Part shown: positions 16,461 to 25,188 of the stretch, piece by piece
Position numbering within the stretch: position 1 is the stretch's first letter
Layout: every line of letters starts with the position of its first letter
Assembly: GCA_003854985.1 (NCBI GenBank)
Contig: RQOG01000123.1
Location: 1 to 36,777, forward strand
DNA from: Calditrichota bacterium
GTDB taxonomy: Bacteria > Calditrichota > Calditrichia > Calditrichales > Calditrichaceae
Direction: 5' to 3'
Length of the DNA: 36,777 nucleotides
Translations under genes and position numbers: made by a program
Notes under the pieces: model-generated
The model's input: the letters and a program-made list of their open reading frames with translations, nothing else
Databases searched by the model: none
What the model was told of the DNA's origin: nothing

Positions 16461-16540
16461 ATAATTTTTGATGGGTAGTGTTTGATGGTTAAATTCTGGT
16501 TTAAAGGATAAAAAAAAATAACTTATTAATAACGATAAAC
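16461..16540 (+). repeat. Intergenic repeat, copy A
   Basis: An approximately 80-base segment starting ATAATTTTTGAT and ending AACGATAAAC aligns with 19191-19268 over its length with one or two small gaps and roughly two-thirds identity by eye. Shared blocks include TTAAATTC and TAACTTAT. It lies upstream of the FkbM gene, whereas copy B lies upstream of the zinc-ribbon gene. A hairpin (TCTGGC 16572-16577 with GCCAGA 16586-16591) follows copy A. Confidence 0.5.
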
Positions 16541-16665
16541 CAGTCTGGCAAGGCTAAGCGGGTCAGGTTAATCTGGCTGGCAACGGCCAGACAGACGAAT
16601 ATTTGTTTACTGGGACATTAAAGGTACTTCAGCAAAAATAAACATGAGAATAAGGAAATAAACCG

Positions 16666-17556
16666 ATGAAAGCTGAGCAAATGATTAATAAAATAGTTAG
16701 TAGATTAAAAGGAACATCGAAAACAAAGCATAAAAAAGGTAAGTATAAGATTGGAAAGTATGAGATAGAAATTCCACCTGATTTTGCATTACCTGTTTTT
16801 CAACAGTCTTTCAAATTATACGATCGTTTTCTGCCGGTTTTGGCTAAAAATCTTAATGGAGAAAAAGTAATTATAGATGTCGGGGCAAATATTGGGGATA
16901 CGGCAATAGCAATGATACAAAATTGTAAAAATCCTGTGATATGTATAGAGCCATCAGATACGTTTTTTTCATATTTAGAAAAAAATTTACTGCGTATTGA
17001 ATCTGAATATCCTTCCCGGGTCAAAACTTTTAAAACTCTGGTGGGAACCGGTTTAATCACGGGTTTTTTAGATCATACTAAGGGCGGTACTGCCAGTTTA
17101 AAGGTTACTAAAGATTCTGATTCAATTACCCATGTTGCTTTAGACAAGATAATAGATGATGTTTCTAATATACTATTGCTCAAGGTTGATACAGACGGTT
17201 ATGATTTTGATGTGATTAGATCCGCAGAAGAAATATTGTCACATTCTGAACCGATTCTATTTTGGGAAAATGAAATATCAGAAGATTTTCAACATACCGG
17301 TTTTAATGATTTATATGATTTGTTAGAAAAAAAGGGTTATAAATATATTTATATCTTTGATAATTTCGGAAATTTAATGACTGAGGAAGCAACTTTTGCG
17401 ACATTGAGAAATATTAACTCCTATGTGTATAGCATGAAAAAATACAATTGTACAAGAACTATTTATTATACCGATATACTTGCTTCAACCGAAAAAAACT
17501 CAATTTTTGTTAAAAAAGCAATAGATGAATACAAATCGGAGTGGATTAATAAATAA
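16666..17556 (+). CDS. FkbM-family SAM-dependent methyltransferase
   Basis: A 296-aa protein with the class I SAM-binding motif VIIDVGANIGDTA near residues 66-78, the acidic loop ICIEPSDTFFSYLEKNL, and the FkbM-type block LLLKVDTDGYDFDVIRSAEEIL. FkbM proteins O-methylate sugars and natural products and are frequent in capsule, O-antigen and glycosylation loci. AAGGAA is 9 nt before the ATG. No glycosyltransferase gene is adjacent, so the acceptor is unknown. The gene is clearly more AT-rich than its neighbours, with many AAA, ATA and TTA codons, which hints at later acquisition. It is preceded by repeat copy A. Confidence 0.88.
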   Translation: MKAEQMINKIVSRLKGTSKTKHKKGKYKIGKYEIEIPPDFALPVFQQSFKLYDRFLPVLAKNLNGEKVIIDVGANIGDTAIAMIQNCKNPVICIEPSDTFFSYLEKNLLRIESEYPSRVKTFKTLVGTGLITGFLDHTKGGTASLKVTKDSDSITHVALDKIIDDVSNILLLKVDTDGYDFDVIRSAEEILSHSEPILFWENEISEDFQHTGFNDLYDLLEKKGYKYIYIFDNFGNLMTEEATFATLRNINSYVYSMKKYNCTRTIYYTDILASTEKNSIFVKKAIDEYKSEWINK

Positions 17557-17685
17557 AGATATAACGGACAGCAAACAACAACGGCTATACAAAATACCTG
17601 CTGCTGGCGCAACACAGACACCCCGCATATATGAAACCGTTAAGCGTCATTGGTTTGAAAACACTTTTTTACTGGAGGTACATTT

Positions 17686-19113
17686 ATGAGAATCCTTGTA
17701 CTTTTAATGATATTCTTCCTGACATCCAGTTCCCTTTACGGGCAAAGAAATCAAACGCACAGGGTGATCATTCTTACCGATATTGAAGCGGACCCTGACG
17801 ATACCCAATCTTTGGTCAGATTGCTCTTATATACCAACGAAATCGATATTAAAGGAATAATCGCTACGACCTCCTGCTGGCATAAATCGATGGTCAATCC
17901 GGAATCCATAGAAAAAATAATTCAGGCCTACGATAAAGTGCAGCCTAATCTTATAAAGCATGATAAAGCTTTTCCAAAAGCCGAAACATTATTTGCTTTA
18001 ATAAAAAAAGGCTTACCTGAATATGGAATGTCGGGCGTTGGCAACAACAAAGATTCAGAAGGTTCTGACTGGATAATCACGGAACTTGAAAAAAATGATG
18101 AGCGGCCATTGTGGATTTCGGTATGGGGAGGAGCCAATACCTTAGCGCAGGCGTTATTTAAAATCAAAAACACAAAAACCGGGCAGGAGCAAAAAGAGCT
18201 GATTTCAAAACTCAGGGTGTATACCATTTCCGACCAGGATGACAGCGGCATCTGGATCAGGAATAATTTCCCGGAGCTGTTTTATATAGTCAGTCCGGGA
18301 GATGATTATGGCAGTGCGACATGGAGTAGTATAAATAGTTTTATACCCGGCATAGACAATAGTAAAATCAGCAATTCCTGGATCGCGCAAAATATTCAAC
18401 AGGGACACGGACCTCTTGGCGCCGCTTATCCCGATGTGGCATGGGGTATGGAAGGAGACACGCCGGCTTTTTTATCCCTGATACAAAATGGTTTAAACGA
18501 TGCCGAACATCCTGAATGGGGAGGCTGGGGCGGCAGATATGAACTATATAAGCCGGACTTTTCTACACAAACGAAGGGTGGTTCCGGCGTGCCCTCTGAA
18601 CCCGAAACAAGAAAAATATGGACAAATGCGGCAGATACCTATACGCCGTATATTCCAAATGAGTATGGCAGAACGGTAAAAATGGATACCGTCACATTTA
18701 AGAATAATAAAGTTTCATTATGGCGCTGGAGAGATGATTTTCAAAATGATTTTGCGGCAAGAATGGATTGGTGTATAAAGCCCTATGAAGAAGCTAATCA
18801 CCATCCGGTTATCGTTTTAAGCCATCCTGAACAAATTACGGTTAAATCGGGACAGGGATTCGGATTGGATGCTTTTAATACAACCGACCCCGACGGCGAT
18901 AGTTTTAGTTTCCTGTGGTTTAACTATCCAGAAGCCGGAACCTGTAAAGACTTTATAAAAGTTGAAGGGACGGAAAATGCACATGGCGCCTATATCATTG
19001 CTCCCAGGGTTGACAAGGAGGAAACCGCCCATTTTATTTTAAAAGTAACCGATAGAGGCGAACCTCAATTGACCAGCTATAAAAGGGTGATCGTGACGGT
19101 TAAACCGGAATAA
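17686..19113 (+). CDS. DUF1593 / Sde0182-like secreted protein (nucleoside-hydrolase fold)
   Basis: A 475-aa secreted protein: signal peptide 1-20 (SSSLYGQ), then a DUF1593 domain (about 27-330) opening with ILTDIEADPDDTQSLVRLL, which has the Asp-rich signature of inosine-uridine nucleoside hydrolases; the late segment GDTPAFLSLIQNGL and ENPEWG-like HPEWGGWGGRYE are typical of this family. A C-terminal beta-sandwich (about 372-475, with TTDPDGDSFSFLW) matches the cadherin-like C-domain of Sde0182. Relatives occur beside glycan-degradation genes in Bacteroidota and marine gammaproteobacteria and may act on glycans rather than nucleosides. GGAGG lies 7 nt before the ATG. The actual reaction is not established. 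Confidence 0.88.
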   Translation: MRILVLLMIFFLTSSSLYGQRNQTHRVIILTDIEADPDDTQSLVRLLLYTNEIDIKGIIATTSCWHKSMVNPESIEKIIQAYDKVQPNLIKHDKAFPKAETLFALIKKGLPEYGMSGVGNNKDSEGSDWIITELEKNDERPLWISVWGGANTLAQALFKIKNTKTGQEQKELISKLRVYTISDQDDSGIWIRNNFPELFYIVSPGDDYGSATWSSINSFIPGIDNSKISNSWIAQNIQQGHGPLGAAYPDVAWGMEGDTPAFLSLIQNGLNDAEHPEWGGWGGRYELYKPDFSTQTKGGSGVPSEPETRKIWTNAADTYTPYIPNEYGRTVKMDTVTFKNNKVSLWRWRDDFQNDFAARMDWCIKPYEEANHHPVIVLSHPEQITVKSGQGFGLDAFNTTDPDGDSFSFLWFNYPEAGTCKDFIKVEGTENAHGAYIIAPRVDKEETAHFILKVTDRGEPQLTSYKRVIVTVKPE

Positions 19114-19190
19114 CCGCAGCCCGCACTCCCCTGCTTTTTACGTTGCTGGGAAGATTAACGGCTGACCATTAAGACTTAGAAAAAGTTAGG

Positions 19191-19268
19191 ATAATTTTTG
19201 ATTGTGTACAGTCTGCTGATTAAATTCCGGGTTAAACAAATGAAAGTTAACTTATAAGCCCGATAAAC
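19191..19268 (+). repeat. Intergenic repeat, copy B
   Basis: This partner of 16461-16540 starts at the same ATAATTTTTGAT block and ends CGATAAAC. The central GTCTGCTGATTAAA also occurs at 33667-33680, followed in both places by TTCCGG after a short gap. Placement is in each case in a non-coding gap, here between the DUF1593 gene and the zinc-ribbon gene. Confidence 0.5.
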
Positions 19269-19316
19269 GAAATATGTTTATTCGTTTATTAAGACATTGA
19301 TTGAAAGGAAATACAA

Positions 19317-19862
19317 ATGCAATGTCCGAATTGTAATGTACCGTTAAGAAAAAAAGTTGTCCATGGAATTGAAATTAATGAATGCAAAAAATGTAAAGGC
19401 ATTTGGTTCGATAAAGATGAATTAAGGAAAATCAAAGATATCAGGGATTCTGATTTGAACTGGCTGGATTTTGATATCCTAAAACATCGCGACAAATTCA
19501 AGGTAAATGTACCAAAGAAAATTTGTCCTAAATGTAATATAAAAATGGAAGTTCTGAATTATGACGATTCCAGGGTTGAGATAGATTTTTGTACAAAGTG
19601 CAATGGTATATGGCTTGACAAAAAAGAATTAGAATCCATCATAAAATACCTGGAAAATGCCATTCTTACCAAATCATTAGGCGATTATGTTAAAGCCACG
19701 ATTGAAGAGGCAAAGGAGATATTAATTGGCCCGGAATCATTTATTTCCGAATGGAAAGATTTTTCAACAATTTTAAGATTTCTTCAGTACCGGATTTTAG
19801 TCGCCAATCCAAAAATCCATAACGGTTTGGTAAAATTACAGCAAAACCCTTTTAATATATAA
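19317..19862 (+). CDS. Double zinc-ribbon (TFIIB-type) protein
   Basis: A 181-aa cytoplasmic protein with two consecutive zf-TFIIB ribbons. The first uses C3, C6, C23 and C26 (CPNC...CKKC) and ends KGIWFDKDELRKI; the second uses C70, C73, C92 and C95 (CPKC...CTKC) and ends NGIWLDKKELESI. The CxxC pairs followed by G-I-W-[FL]-D-x-x-E-L are the hallmark of this family, of unknown role. After residue 110 is a helical tail without known motifs. GAAAGG is 8 nt before the ATG. Nothing in the neighbours fixes the function. Confidence 0.85.
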   Translation: MQCPNCNVPLRKKVVHGIEINECKKCKGIWFDKDELRKIKDIRDSDLNWLDFDILKHRDKFKVNVPKKICPKCNIKMEVLNYDDSRVEIDFCTKCNGIWLDKKELESIIKYLENAILTKSLGDYVKATIEEAKEILIGPESFISEWKDFSTILRFLQYRILVANPKIHNGLVKLQQNPFNI

Positions 19863-19936
19863 ATCAATCAGCAAAGTCATGATATTCATGGGTTCAATAA
19901 AATTGCGCCTTATTTCCGAATCTTAACATTTGTGCC

Positions 19937-19967
19937 TTGTCCGTTTTTGTTATAATAGCTATATTTC
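19937..19967 (+). promoter_or_regulatory. Candidate promoter TTG-N20-TATATTTC before the MATE gene
   Basis: TTG (19937-19939), 20 nt, then TATATTTC (19960-19967) repeats the architecture seen at 547-577 and 30249-30279 with one mismatch in the last position. A TATAAT (19951-19956) overlaps it. The leader to the transporter start would be about 160 nt. Confidence 0.4.
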
Positions 19968-20131
19968 TTTGCAAAAAATATGATAGAAATTTTTACCTGT
20001 ACAGTTTAATGATAATAAGGCTGCATGATTTAAAATAAATAAATTTTTAAAGCTTCAAAGCAACGCGATATCGGTAAATACCCCGTTTAAAGTTTGCTTT
20101 GATCTAATCACTTTATAACCCGGAAAATATT

Positions 20132-21478
20132 TTGACGGCAAAACTAACCCAATCAAATGTGAAGTCTACCCTTTTCCGCATGGCCTATCCCATGCTGGCC
20201 GGAACTATTGCCATTAACGCCTACAATTTTGCCGACACCTGGTTTGTTGCTCAACTGGGAATTATTCCTCTGGCCGCAATGGGGCTGACGTTCCCTGTAA
20301 TAATGATTATTTCCTTCGTCGCCGGAGGTATAGGAAACGGTATTACCGCCCTGATGTCGCATGCCATTGGCAGAAAGGATCAGGCTGCCGCCTCCCGGAT
20401 TGTTACGCACGGTATTATTTTAGTCATATTTCTATCGGTAATTCTCTCCATAGCCGGTTACCTGACCATGGAATGGCTGTTCATGCGGATTGGCGCCGAC
20501 AACCAAACCCTGCCTTATGTGCGCAGTTATATGCAGATGTGGTATATAGGCGTTATTTTTACCGCCTTTCCTATGATGGGCAACGGAATTCTTATTTCAT
20601 TGGGAGATTCAAAACATGCCAGTTTATTTATGCTTTCGGGAGCGGCGCTTAATTTTATTCTGGACCCGGTTTTTATTTTTGGCTGGCTGGGATTCCCGGC
20701 TCTCGGCATTTTCGGCGCGGCTCTGGCTACAGTCATTGCCCTGGCCTTTTCTTCTTGCTGGCTTATATATCTGCTGACGGTAAAATACCGCCTTTTAACC
20801 ATTGAAAAATTGCATCTGGATGACTTCTTAAATTCCTGCAGAAGAATAATGATCTTCGCTATTCCGGGCAGTCTCAGCATGATTCTTATTCCATTATCAT
20901 TAGGCGTTATCACCGCGCTTGTAAGCAGTCATGGTAATGAAGCTCTTGCCGCTTTCAGCGCCGCAGGGCGCGTCGAAATGGTCGCCTTCGTAATCCCTAT
21001 GGCGCTGGGAATGTCCTTGATGCCATTTGTAAGCCAGAACTTTGGAGCCGGCCGTATTGATCGGATTTACGAAGCAAAAAGATATTCTACCCGATTCGCA
21101 TTTTTATATGGGATACTCGTAGCGGTTCTTTTCTATTTTATCTCGCCAATTCTCGCCCGGATTTTTACAAACGATCCCCGCGTAACGGAATTGTTCTCGC
21201 TTTATATACGAATTGTCGCCTTCGGTTATGGAATGATGGAAGTGCATCGCTATTGCGGATTCATACTCACAGGAATACACCGGCCGTTTCTGGCGACGGC
21301 CATTAATATAATCAGGATATTGTTTTTTCTCATACCTTTTTCTTTTCTCGGTAACGCTATAAGCGGATTGCAGGGAATTTTCATTGGCAGGCTTATAACG
21401 GATTTAACGGCCGGAACTATCTCGTTTATATGGGTATCAAGGCTTTTAAAACGGCAGAACTTAAATAATCCGGCCTAA
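20132..21478 (+). CDS. MATE-family multidrug/toxin efflux transporter
   Basis: A 448-aa inner-membrane protein with 12 predicted helices in two bundles. N-terminal RMAYPMLAGTIAINAYNFADTWFV is the characteristic start of a MatE domain, and a second repeat begins near FAIPGSLSMILIPLSLGVI with the family block MALGMSLMPFVSQNFGAGR. MATE carriers expel cationic drugs, organic cations or lipid-like compounds with a Na+ or H+ gradient; NorM/DinF subgroup cannot be resolved by eye. The start is a TTG with a weak GGAAA upstream; the next Met is inside the first conserved helix, so TTG is the best choice. No regulator is adjacent. Confidence 0.92.
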   Translation: MTAKLTQSNVKSTLFRMAYPMLAGTIAINAYNFADTWFVAQLGIIPLAAMGLTFPVIMIISFVAGGIGNGITALMSHAIGRKDQAAASRIVTHGIILVIFLSVILSIAGYLTMEWLFMRIGADNQTLPYVRSYMQMWYIGVIFTAFPMMGNGILISLGDSKHASLFMLSGAALNFILDPVFIFGWLGFPALGIFGAALATVIALAFSSCWLIYLLTVKYRLLTIEKLHLDDFLNSCRRIMIFAIPGSLSMILIPLSLGVITALVSSHGNEALAAFSAAGRVEMVAFVIPMALGMSLMPFVSQNFGAGRIDRIYEAKRYSTRFAFLYGILVAVLFYFISPILARIFTNDPRVTELFSLYIRIVAFGYGMMEVHRYCGFILTGIHRPFLATAINIIRILFFLIPFSFLGNAISGLQGIFIGRLITDLTAGTISFIWVSRLLKRQNLNNPA

Positions 21479-21675
21479 TAATACCATCGAAAAACGATAA
21501 AAAAATTAGACTTAATAAAGTATATATTTAGTTATATCAATAAAATTGTTAAATTACATTCGAATACTGTTGAACATAAGTTATTAATTAAGCAAATGAC
21601 CTGTAAAAAATAAACGGGTTTTAAAAAATGATTATTAAGTTTCTATATGAATTACGTTGAATAAGGGGAACGATA

Positions 21676-22437
21676 ATGAAGCCATGGTACGAAGCGCTTT
21701 TTGAAAACTACGCCAAAACCTATGATAACGAAAGCTTTACCAAAGGTACCATTGGCGAATGCGATTTTATCGAAAAGGAAATCAGTTTTAATAAATCGCT
21801 CCGGATTATCGATATCGGCTGCGGCACAGGCAGACACGCCATCGAATTAGCTAAAAGGGGTTATAACATTACCGGTATTGATTTTTCGGAATCTCAACTT
21901 GCCCGGGCCAGGGAAAAGGCCAAAGATCAGAACCTGAAAATTACATTTTTACAACACGACGCCAGAAATCTGCCCTTTGAAAATGAATTCGACCTGGCCA
22001 TCATGCTTTGCGAAGGCGGATTTCCCCTGATGGAAACCGATGAGATGAATTTCGAAATCTTAAAAAATGCGGCCAAAACGTTAAGGTCTCCGGGAAAAAT
22101 CATTTTTACCACATTGAACGGTTTATTTCCGCTGTATCATTCCGTGGAAGAATTCTGCGCCTCCACCACGGACCCGGGAAACGCCACTTACAGAAGCAAT
22201 ACTTTCGACCTGATGACCTTCCGCGATCATAATATCACCGAGGTGGTCGACGACCTGGGCAATAAAAAGGAACTGGTCTGCAACGAAAGATACTATGTGC
22301 CGTGTGAAATCACCTGGCTGCTAAAATCACTGGGATTTAAAACCATCGATATTTTCGGGGCCAGATTAGGCGCCTTTTCCAGGGAGGATGCGCTTACCAC
22401 GGAAGATTTTGAGATGCTGGTAATCGCGGAGAAATAA
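21676..22437 (+). CDS. Class I SAM-dependent methyltransferase
   Basis: A 253-aa protein with the methyltransferase motifs: RIIDIGCGTGRHAIELAKRG (motif I, about 44-63), GIDFSESQLARAREKA (acidic loop), FLQHDARNLPF (motif II) and FDLAIMLCEGGFPLM. The C-terminus ends in a strand pair DIFGARLGAFS...FEMLVIAEK. AAGGGG is 8 nt before the ATG. It stands alone between the transporter and a lipoprotein. Substrate (small molecule, lipid or protein) cannot be told; it resembles the broad Methyltransf_25 group. Confidence 0.85.
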   Translation: MKPWYEALFENYAKTYDNESFTKGTIGECDFIEKEISFNKSLRIIDIGCGTGRHAIELAKRGYNITGIDFSESQLARAREKAKDQNLKITFLQHDARNLPFENEFDLAIMLCEGGFPLMETDEMNFEILKNAAKTLRSPGKIIFTTLNGLFPLYHSVEEFCASTTDPGNATYRSNTFDLMTFRDHNITEVVDDLGNKKELVCNERYYVPCEITWLLKSLGFKTIDIFGARLGAFSREDALTTEDFEMLVIAEK

Positions 22438-22600
22438 AACCGTCAAGTATAATCCATCTATTGATTTATCCGGCTCGGTATTGCATTAATAAACCAGTGC
22501 TTGATAAAGTTACTTCTGGTGCCGGTTTAAAATTTTTCTTTGAATTAAAATTGTATATCATTAAATTTTGAGTTGTTTAATCAATATAGGAGAGTTGATC

Positions 22601-23080
22601 GTGAAGAAATCAAACGCAGCAATAACGTTAATTATGTTTGTTTTGCTGTTTTCATGCGGCGGGAACAGCGAAAAAAATGAATCGGAAGCGCCAGCTAAAA
22701 AGCCGCTTTCGCTCAGCACCCAGGAAGGCATGATGGAAGCTCTGAAAGAGTGTAATATCGAAATTCCTGAAAAGCTGAAATTTGTTGAGATTACAAAAAG
22801 TGGCGACGAATACTCTGCGCTGTTCCAGGCTGACAATGTAGATGAAACTGCAAAGAATGAATTTGATAACTGGTTCAAAACACAATTGGAAACGCTGATC
22901 TCCGCCGGATGGCGACCATTTGAAATCAGAAAAGATGAGACCATGGCCGGTATTTTATTCAACGAGAAAATAATGCTTAAACCGGCGGGTATAAAAAGCC
23001 GCATCGATAAAGGCATCACCTTCACAACCGCTTACGATGCCGACAAAGCGACTTATAAAATCTATATCAGAACTTCTTAG
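22601..23080 (+). CDS. Lipoprotein of unknown function
   Basis: A 159-aa protein starting at GTG (22601) with AGGAG 8 nt upstream; the signal ends LLFSCGGN (Cys19 lipidated). A short acidic/Ala-rich linker follows, then a compact alpha/beta domain with no motif I recognise (MMEALKECNIEIPEKL, YSALFQADNVDETAKNEF, FTTAYDADKATYKIYI). The alternating strands and helix look like a small single-domain binding protein. An earlier ATG at 22568 would give an N-terminus without a signal, so GTG is preferred. It is 22 bases ahead of another lipoprotein gene and likely cotranscribed. Confidence 0.65.
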   Translation: MKKSNAAITLIMFVLLFSCGGNSEKNESEAPAKKPLSLSTQEGMMEALKECNIEIPEKLKFVEITKSGDEYSALFQADNVDETAKNEFDNWFKTQLETLISAGWRPFEIRKDETMAGILFNEKIMLKPAGIKSRIDKGITFTTAYDADKATYKIYIRTS

Positions 23081-23102
23081 TTATAAAAAATGTGCTATTG
23101 CT

Positions 23103-23960
23103 ATGACTAAATATACAGTTTTAATTCTGATTGCCGGTTTTGCTTTCCTTATTTCCTCCTGTCATTCAGAGTATGTCTGCCTGAACTACGAGACGCACCA
23201 TGGGGCGCAATGGAATCCGGATCATTCCAAAATAGCTTTTGTAGCGTCAAAATACGCTTACAGAGCGGCGGAAGGCATAGCTAAATTCCCAGATGGAGGT
23301 ATTCCCGATTATTTAATCAGCAATACTGCCCTTTATATCTTTGATCCCCGAATCCGGCAATTGTCTGAAATAGCAGAATTCAATGATTTAGCGGATAGAA
23401 TCGGTGCAAATCGCTCCACATGGAACGCAAAGATTGCTTTTACCGATTCTGTGCTTTTTTACAATGTTATTCCGGTATCACCATGGAATTTATATTTAAA
23501 TCAGGCAGCAAATAAAGCTGATTCCCTATCGGTTCATCGGTTAAAAGAAAAATACAGCCCGTATTATTGTTATAACCTTAACAGTAACAGCACAAGCATC
23601 GTTGATTCCATCGTATTTTTTTCTGTTTACAATGATTTAAAAGACGCCAATAAAGCAGGCTTAACGGATTTAAACAGACAATTATCAGAAATCCCTTTGA
23701 AAGACTGGGGATTAGTGATTCAGGAGATTTATCCCAAGCCGGATAAGGACTATATCGAGGAAACTATTTATCTGAATAATAACTCTGCCACGTCCCGGCG
23801 GGCTGTGATCGAGCAGATTATTTCAAAATTACCCAAACAGGAAATTCAAAATATCTTAAATAAAATGGACGTTTATAAAAATTCACTTGAAGGATTAAAA
23901 AGGAAGGAATATGAATTGTATTCAAAAGATACTTATGACCGGATTAAAGCTCTGCTTTAA
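23103..23960 (+). CDS. Lipoprotein with PD40-like N-terminus, function unknown
   Basis: A 285-aa protein with a clear signal and lipobox (FLISSC, Cys20). The first half carries one or two PD40-like strands (HHGAQWNPDHSKIAFVAS, NTALYIFDPRIRQLSEI, RSTWNAKIAFTDSVLFYNV); the rest is helical and charged with no motif I know. Start at 23103 puts the signal at the N-terminus; no good ribosome site precedes it, so expression may depend on translation of the gene before. Its last 50 bases overlap the start of the next gene in another frame. Function unknown. Confidence 0.65.
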   Translation: MTKYTVLILIAGFAFLISSCHSEYVCLNYETHHGAQWNPDHSKIAFVASKYAYRAAEGIAKFPDGGIPDYLISNTALYIFDPRIRQLSEIAEFNDLADRIGANRSTWNAKIAFTDSVLFYNVIPVSPWNLYLNQAANKADSLSVHRLKEKYSPYYCYNLNSNSTSIVDSIVFFSVYNDLKDANKAGLTDLNRQLSEIPLKDWGLVIQEIYPKPDKDYIEETIYLNNNSATSRRAVIEQIISKLPKQEIQNILNKMDVYKNSLEGLKRKEYELYSKDTYDRIKALL

Positions 23961-24987
23961 TTGTATTACGGGCTTCTCTATTCTCTTCTTATGCTTTATC
24001 TCTACCATAACAGCCCAGCAAAGCATTGAATTCACGGAAGTCGAACTGATTGACAGCCTGATTTATGCCAGGATTTCAGCCGCTGATATCCATGATAGTA
24101 AATATCCTCCGGAGAAGGCTTTCGACGCCGACTTAAAAACATGCTGGGTCTATGCTTCCGGGAAGAGCGGGCGCAGGCCTGCTATTTATCTCCGGTTTGA
24201 TGAAAAGAAAACTAACGTACTTAATATCTTTTCCGGCTTTGGAAAAAACAATAAGCTCTTTCTGGAAAATGCCCGGCCTAAAAAGCTAAGCGTATCGCTC
24301 ATGTTCGGTATTAATCCGGAAGGGTATGTATCGGAGATAGGCGCAATATATAAAGTTGTAGAATTCCCGCAGAAAAAAACAGTAATGCTCATCGATAGTT
24401 TTGGCGTCCAATCCATACCGCTAGATTTTTCTATGGAAGAGATCGCTGATTTCAGAAAAACCGTTCATCAATACTATATGGCCCATATGAAACCTGCCAG
24501 CGCCGACTCCTGTATGCTACTTAAAATAACCGTATTGGAAACCTATCCGGGCACAAAATATGACGATATTTGCATCTCCGAAATTTTCTATAACGATCGT
24601 TTTATTTCCTACCCGGCTGCCGGGTCTGGCAATATAGAAAAGATTTATCTGAACGATAAAGAAAACATCTTATTAGTTGACGAAACGGATAAAAAGCGGC
24701 TTACGGTTTACAGTGATTCGTCTTCTGTATTGCAGATTATAGAAATCTCGGATGACAATAAATGGGCTATCCTGATCTCTATGCCGGCGGAAATCGAAGG
24801 ACGGGTAGAAACAATATATCTCCTGACAGATCTTGTAAATAAGCGTATTGTCAATACACAGCTTGAACAGTACACCGGTAATTATATTTCCGGGAACGAT
24901 ATGCATTTTTCAAGCGGGGATAACGGACGCATTTATTTGATTTATACCGGTAGTGATTTTGAGGATCACAGCATCGAGTTGAAATAA
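23911..24987 (+). CDS. Secreted protein with discoidin-like (NADase-type glycan-binding) domain
   Basis: A 358-aa protein with a long hydrophobic signal (about 1-36, ending STITAQQ). Residues about 50-215 have the pattern AADIHDSKYPPEKAFDAD, then TCWVYASG, RRPAIYLRFDEK and NIFSGFGKN, typical of discoidin-like modules (the NADase-type glycan-binding domain). A second, beta-rich half (about 230-358) has several DDNKWAILIS/GRIYLIYTG strands and resembles a partial propeller. The start at 23911 is supported by AGGAAGGA directly before ATG, and it overlaps the previous gene by 50 bases, so the two are translationally linked. Binding of a surface glycan is inferred from the domain only. Confidence 0.7.
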   Translation: MNCIQKILMTGLKLCFNCITGFSILFLCFISTITAQQSIEFTEVELIDSLIYARISAADIHDSKYPPEKAFDADLKTCWVYASGKSGRRPAIYLRFDEKKTNVLNIFSGFGKNNKLFLENARPKKLSVSLMFGINPEGYVSEIGAIYKVVEFPQKKTVMLIDSFGVQSIPLDFSMEEIADFRKTVHQYYMAHMKPASADSCMLLKITVLETYPGTKYDDICISEIFYNDRFISYPAAGSGNIEKIYLNDKENILLVDETDKKRLTVYSDSSSVLQIIEISDDNKWAILISMPAEIEGRVETIYLLTDLVNKRIVNTQLEQYTGNYISGNDMHFSSGDNGRIYLIYTGSDFEDHSIELK

Positions 24988-24999
24988 ACCCTTTAAGAA

Positions 25000-25018
25000 G
25001 GTAATGATTATCATTTTT
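25000..25018. promoter_or_regulatory. Fur-box-like palindrome
   Basis: AATGAT (25003-25008), T, ATCATT (25010-25015) forms a 13-base perfect inverted repeat inside a 19-base match to the classical Fur box (15 of 19 positions agree with GATAATGATAATCATTATC). It sits just after the stop codon of the discoidin-like gene and about 400 bases before the histidine kinase. CCCTTT and AAAGGG flank it (24989-24994, 25025-25030), so a large-loop hairpin is the alternative reading. Confidence 0.35.
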
Positions 25019-25164
25019 ATCAAAAAAGGGATTTTCATAATATATAAATGATTGCCCGGGTTATATTCAGGCTTCTGATCCCAACGCAGGCATTCGGTTA
25101 AAAAAGTAAAAAACAGGATTGTAAAACCGGAAAATATTCCTGATATTTATCCCATTCGCGACGG

Positions 25165-25188
25165 CCAGATTTACAGCGCTAAATCTGG
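25165..25188. repeat. Perfect 9-bp hairpin in the 24988-25414 intergenic region
   Basis: CCAGATTTA (25165-25173) pairs fully with TAAATCTGG (25180-25188) across a CAGCGC loop. There is no T-tract after it. The rest of the 427-base gap before the histidine kinase holds no gene I can support. Confidence 0.45.

Noticed and set aside
16572..16591. Hairpin TCTGGC/GCCAGA as terminator of the PD40 gene
   Set aside because: No T-tract follows and it lies more than 150 bases past the stop codon.
22561..23025. 154-codon minus-strand frame opposite the 22601 lipoprotein
   Set aside because: Ser/Phe-rich antisense composition; the plus-strand frame has a signal peptide and an AGGAG site.
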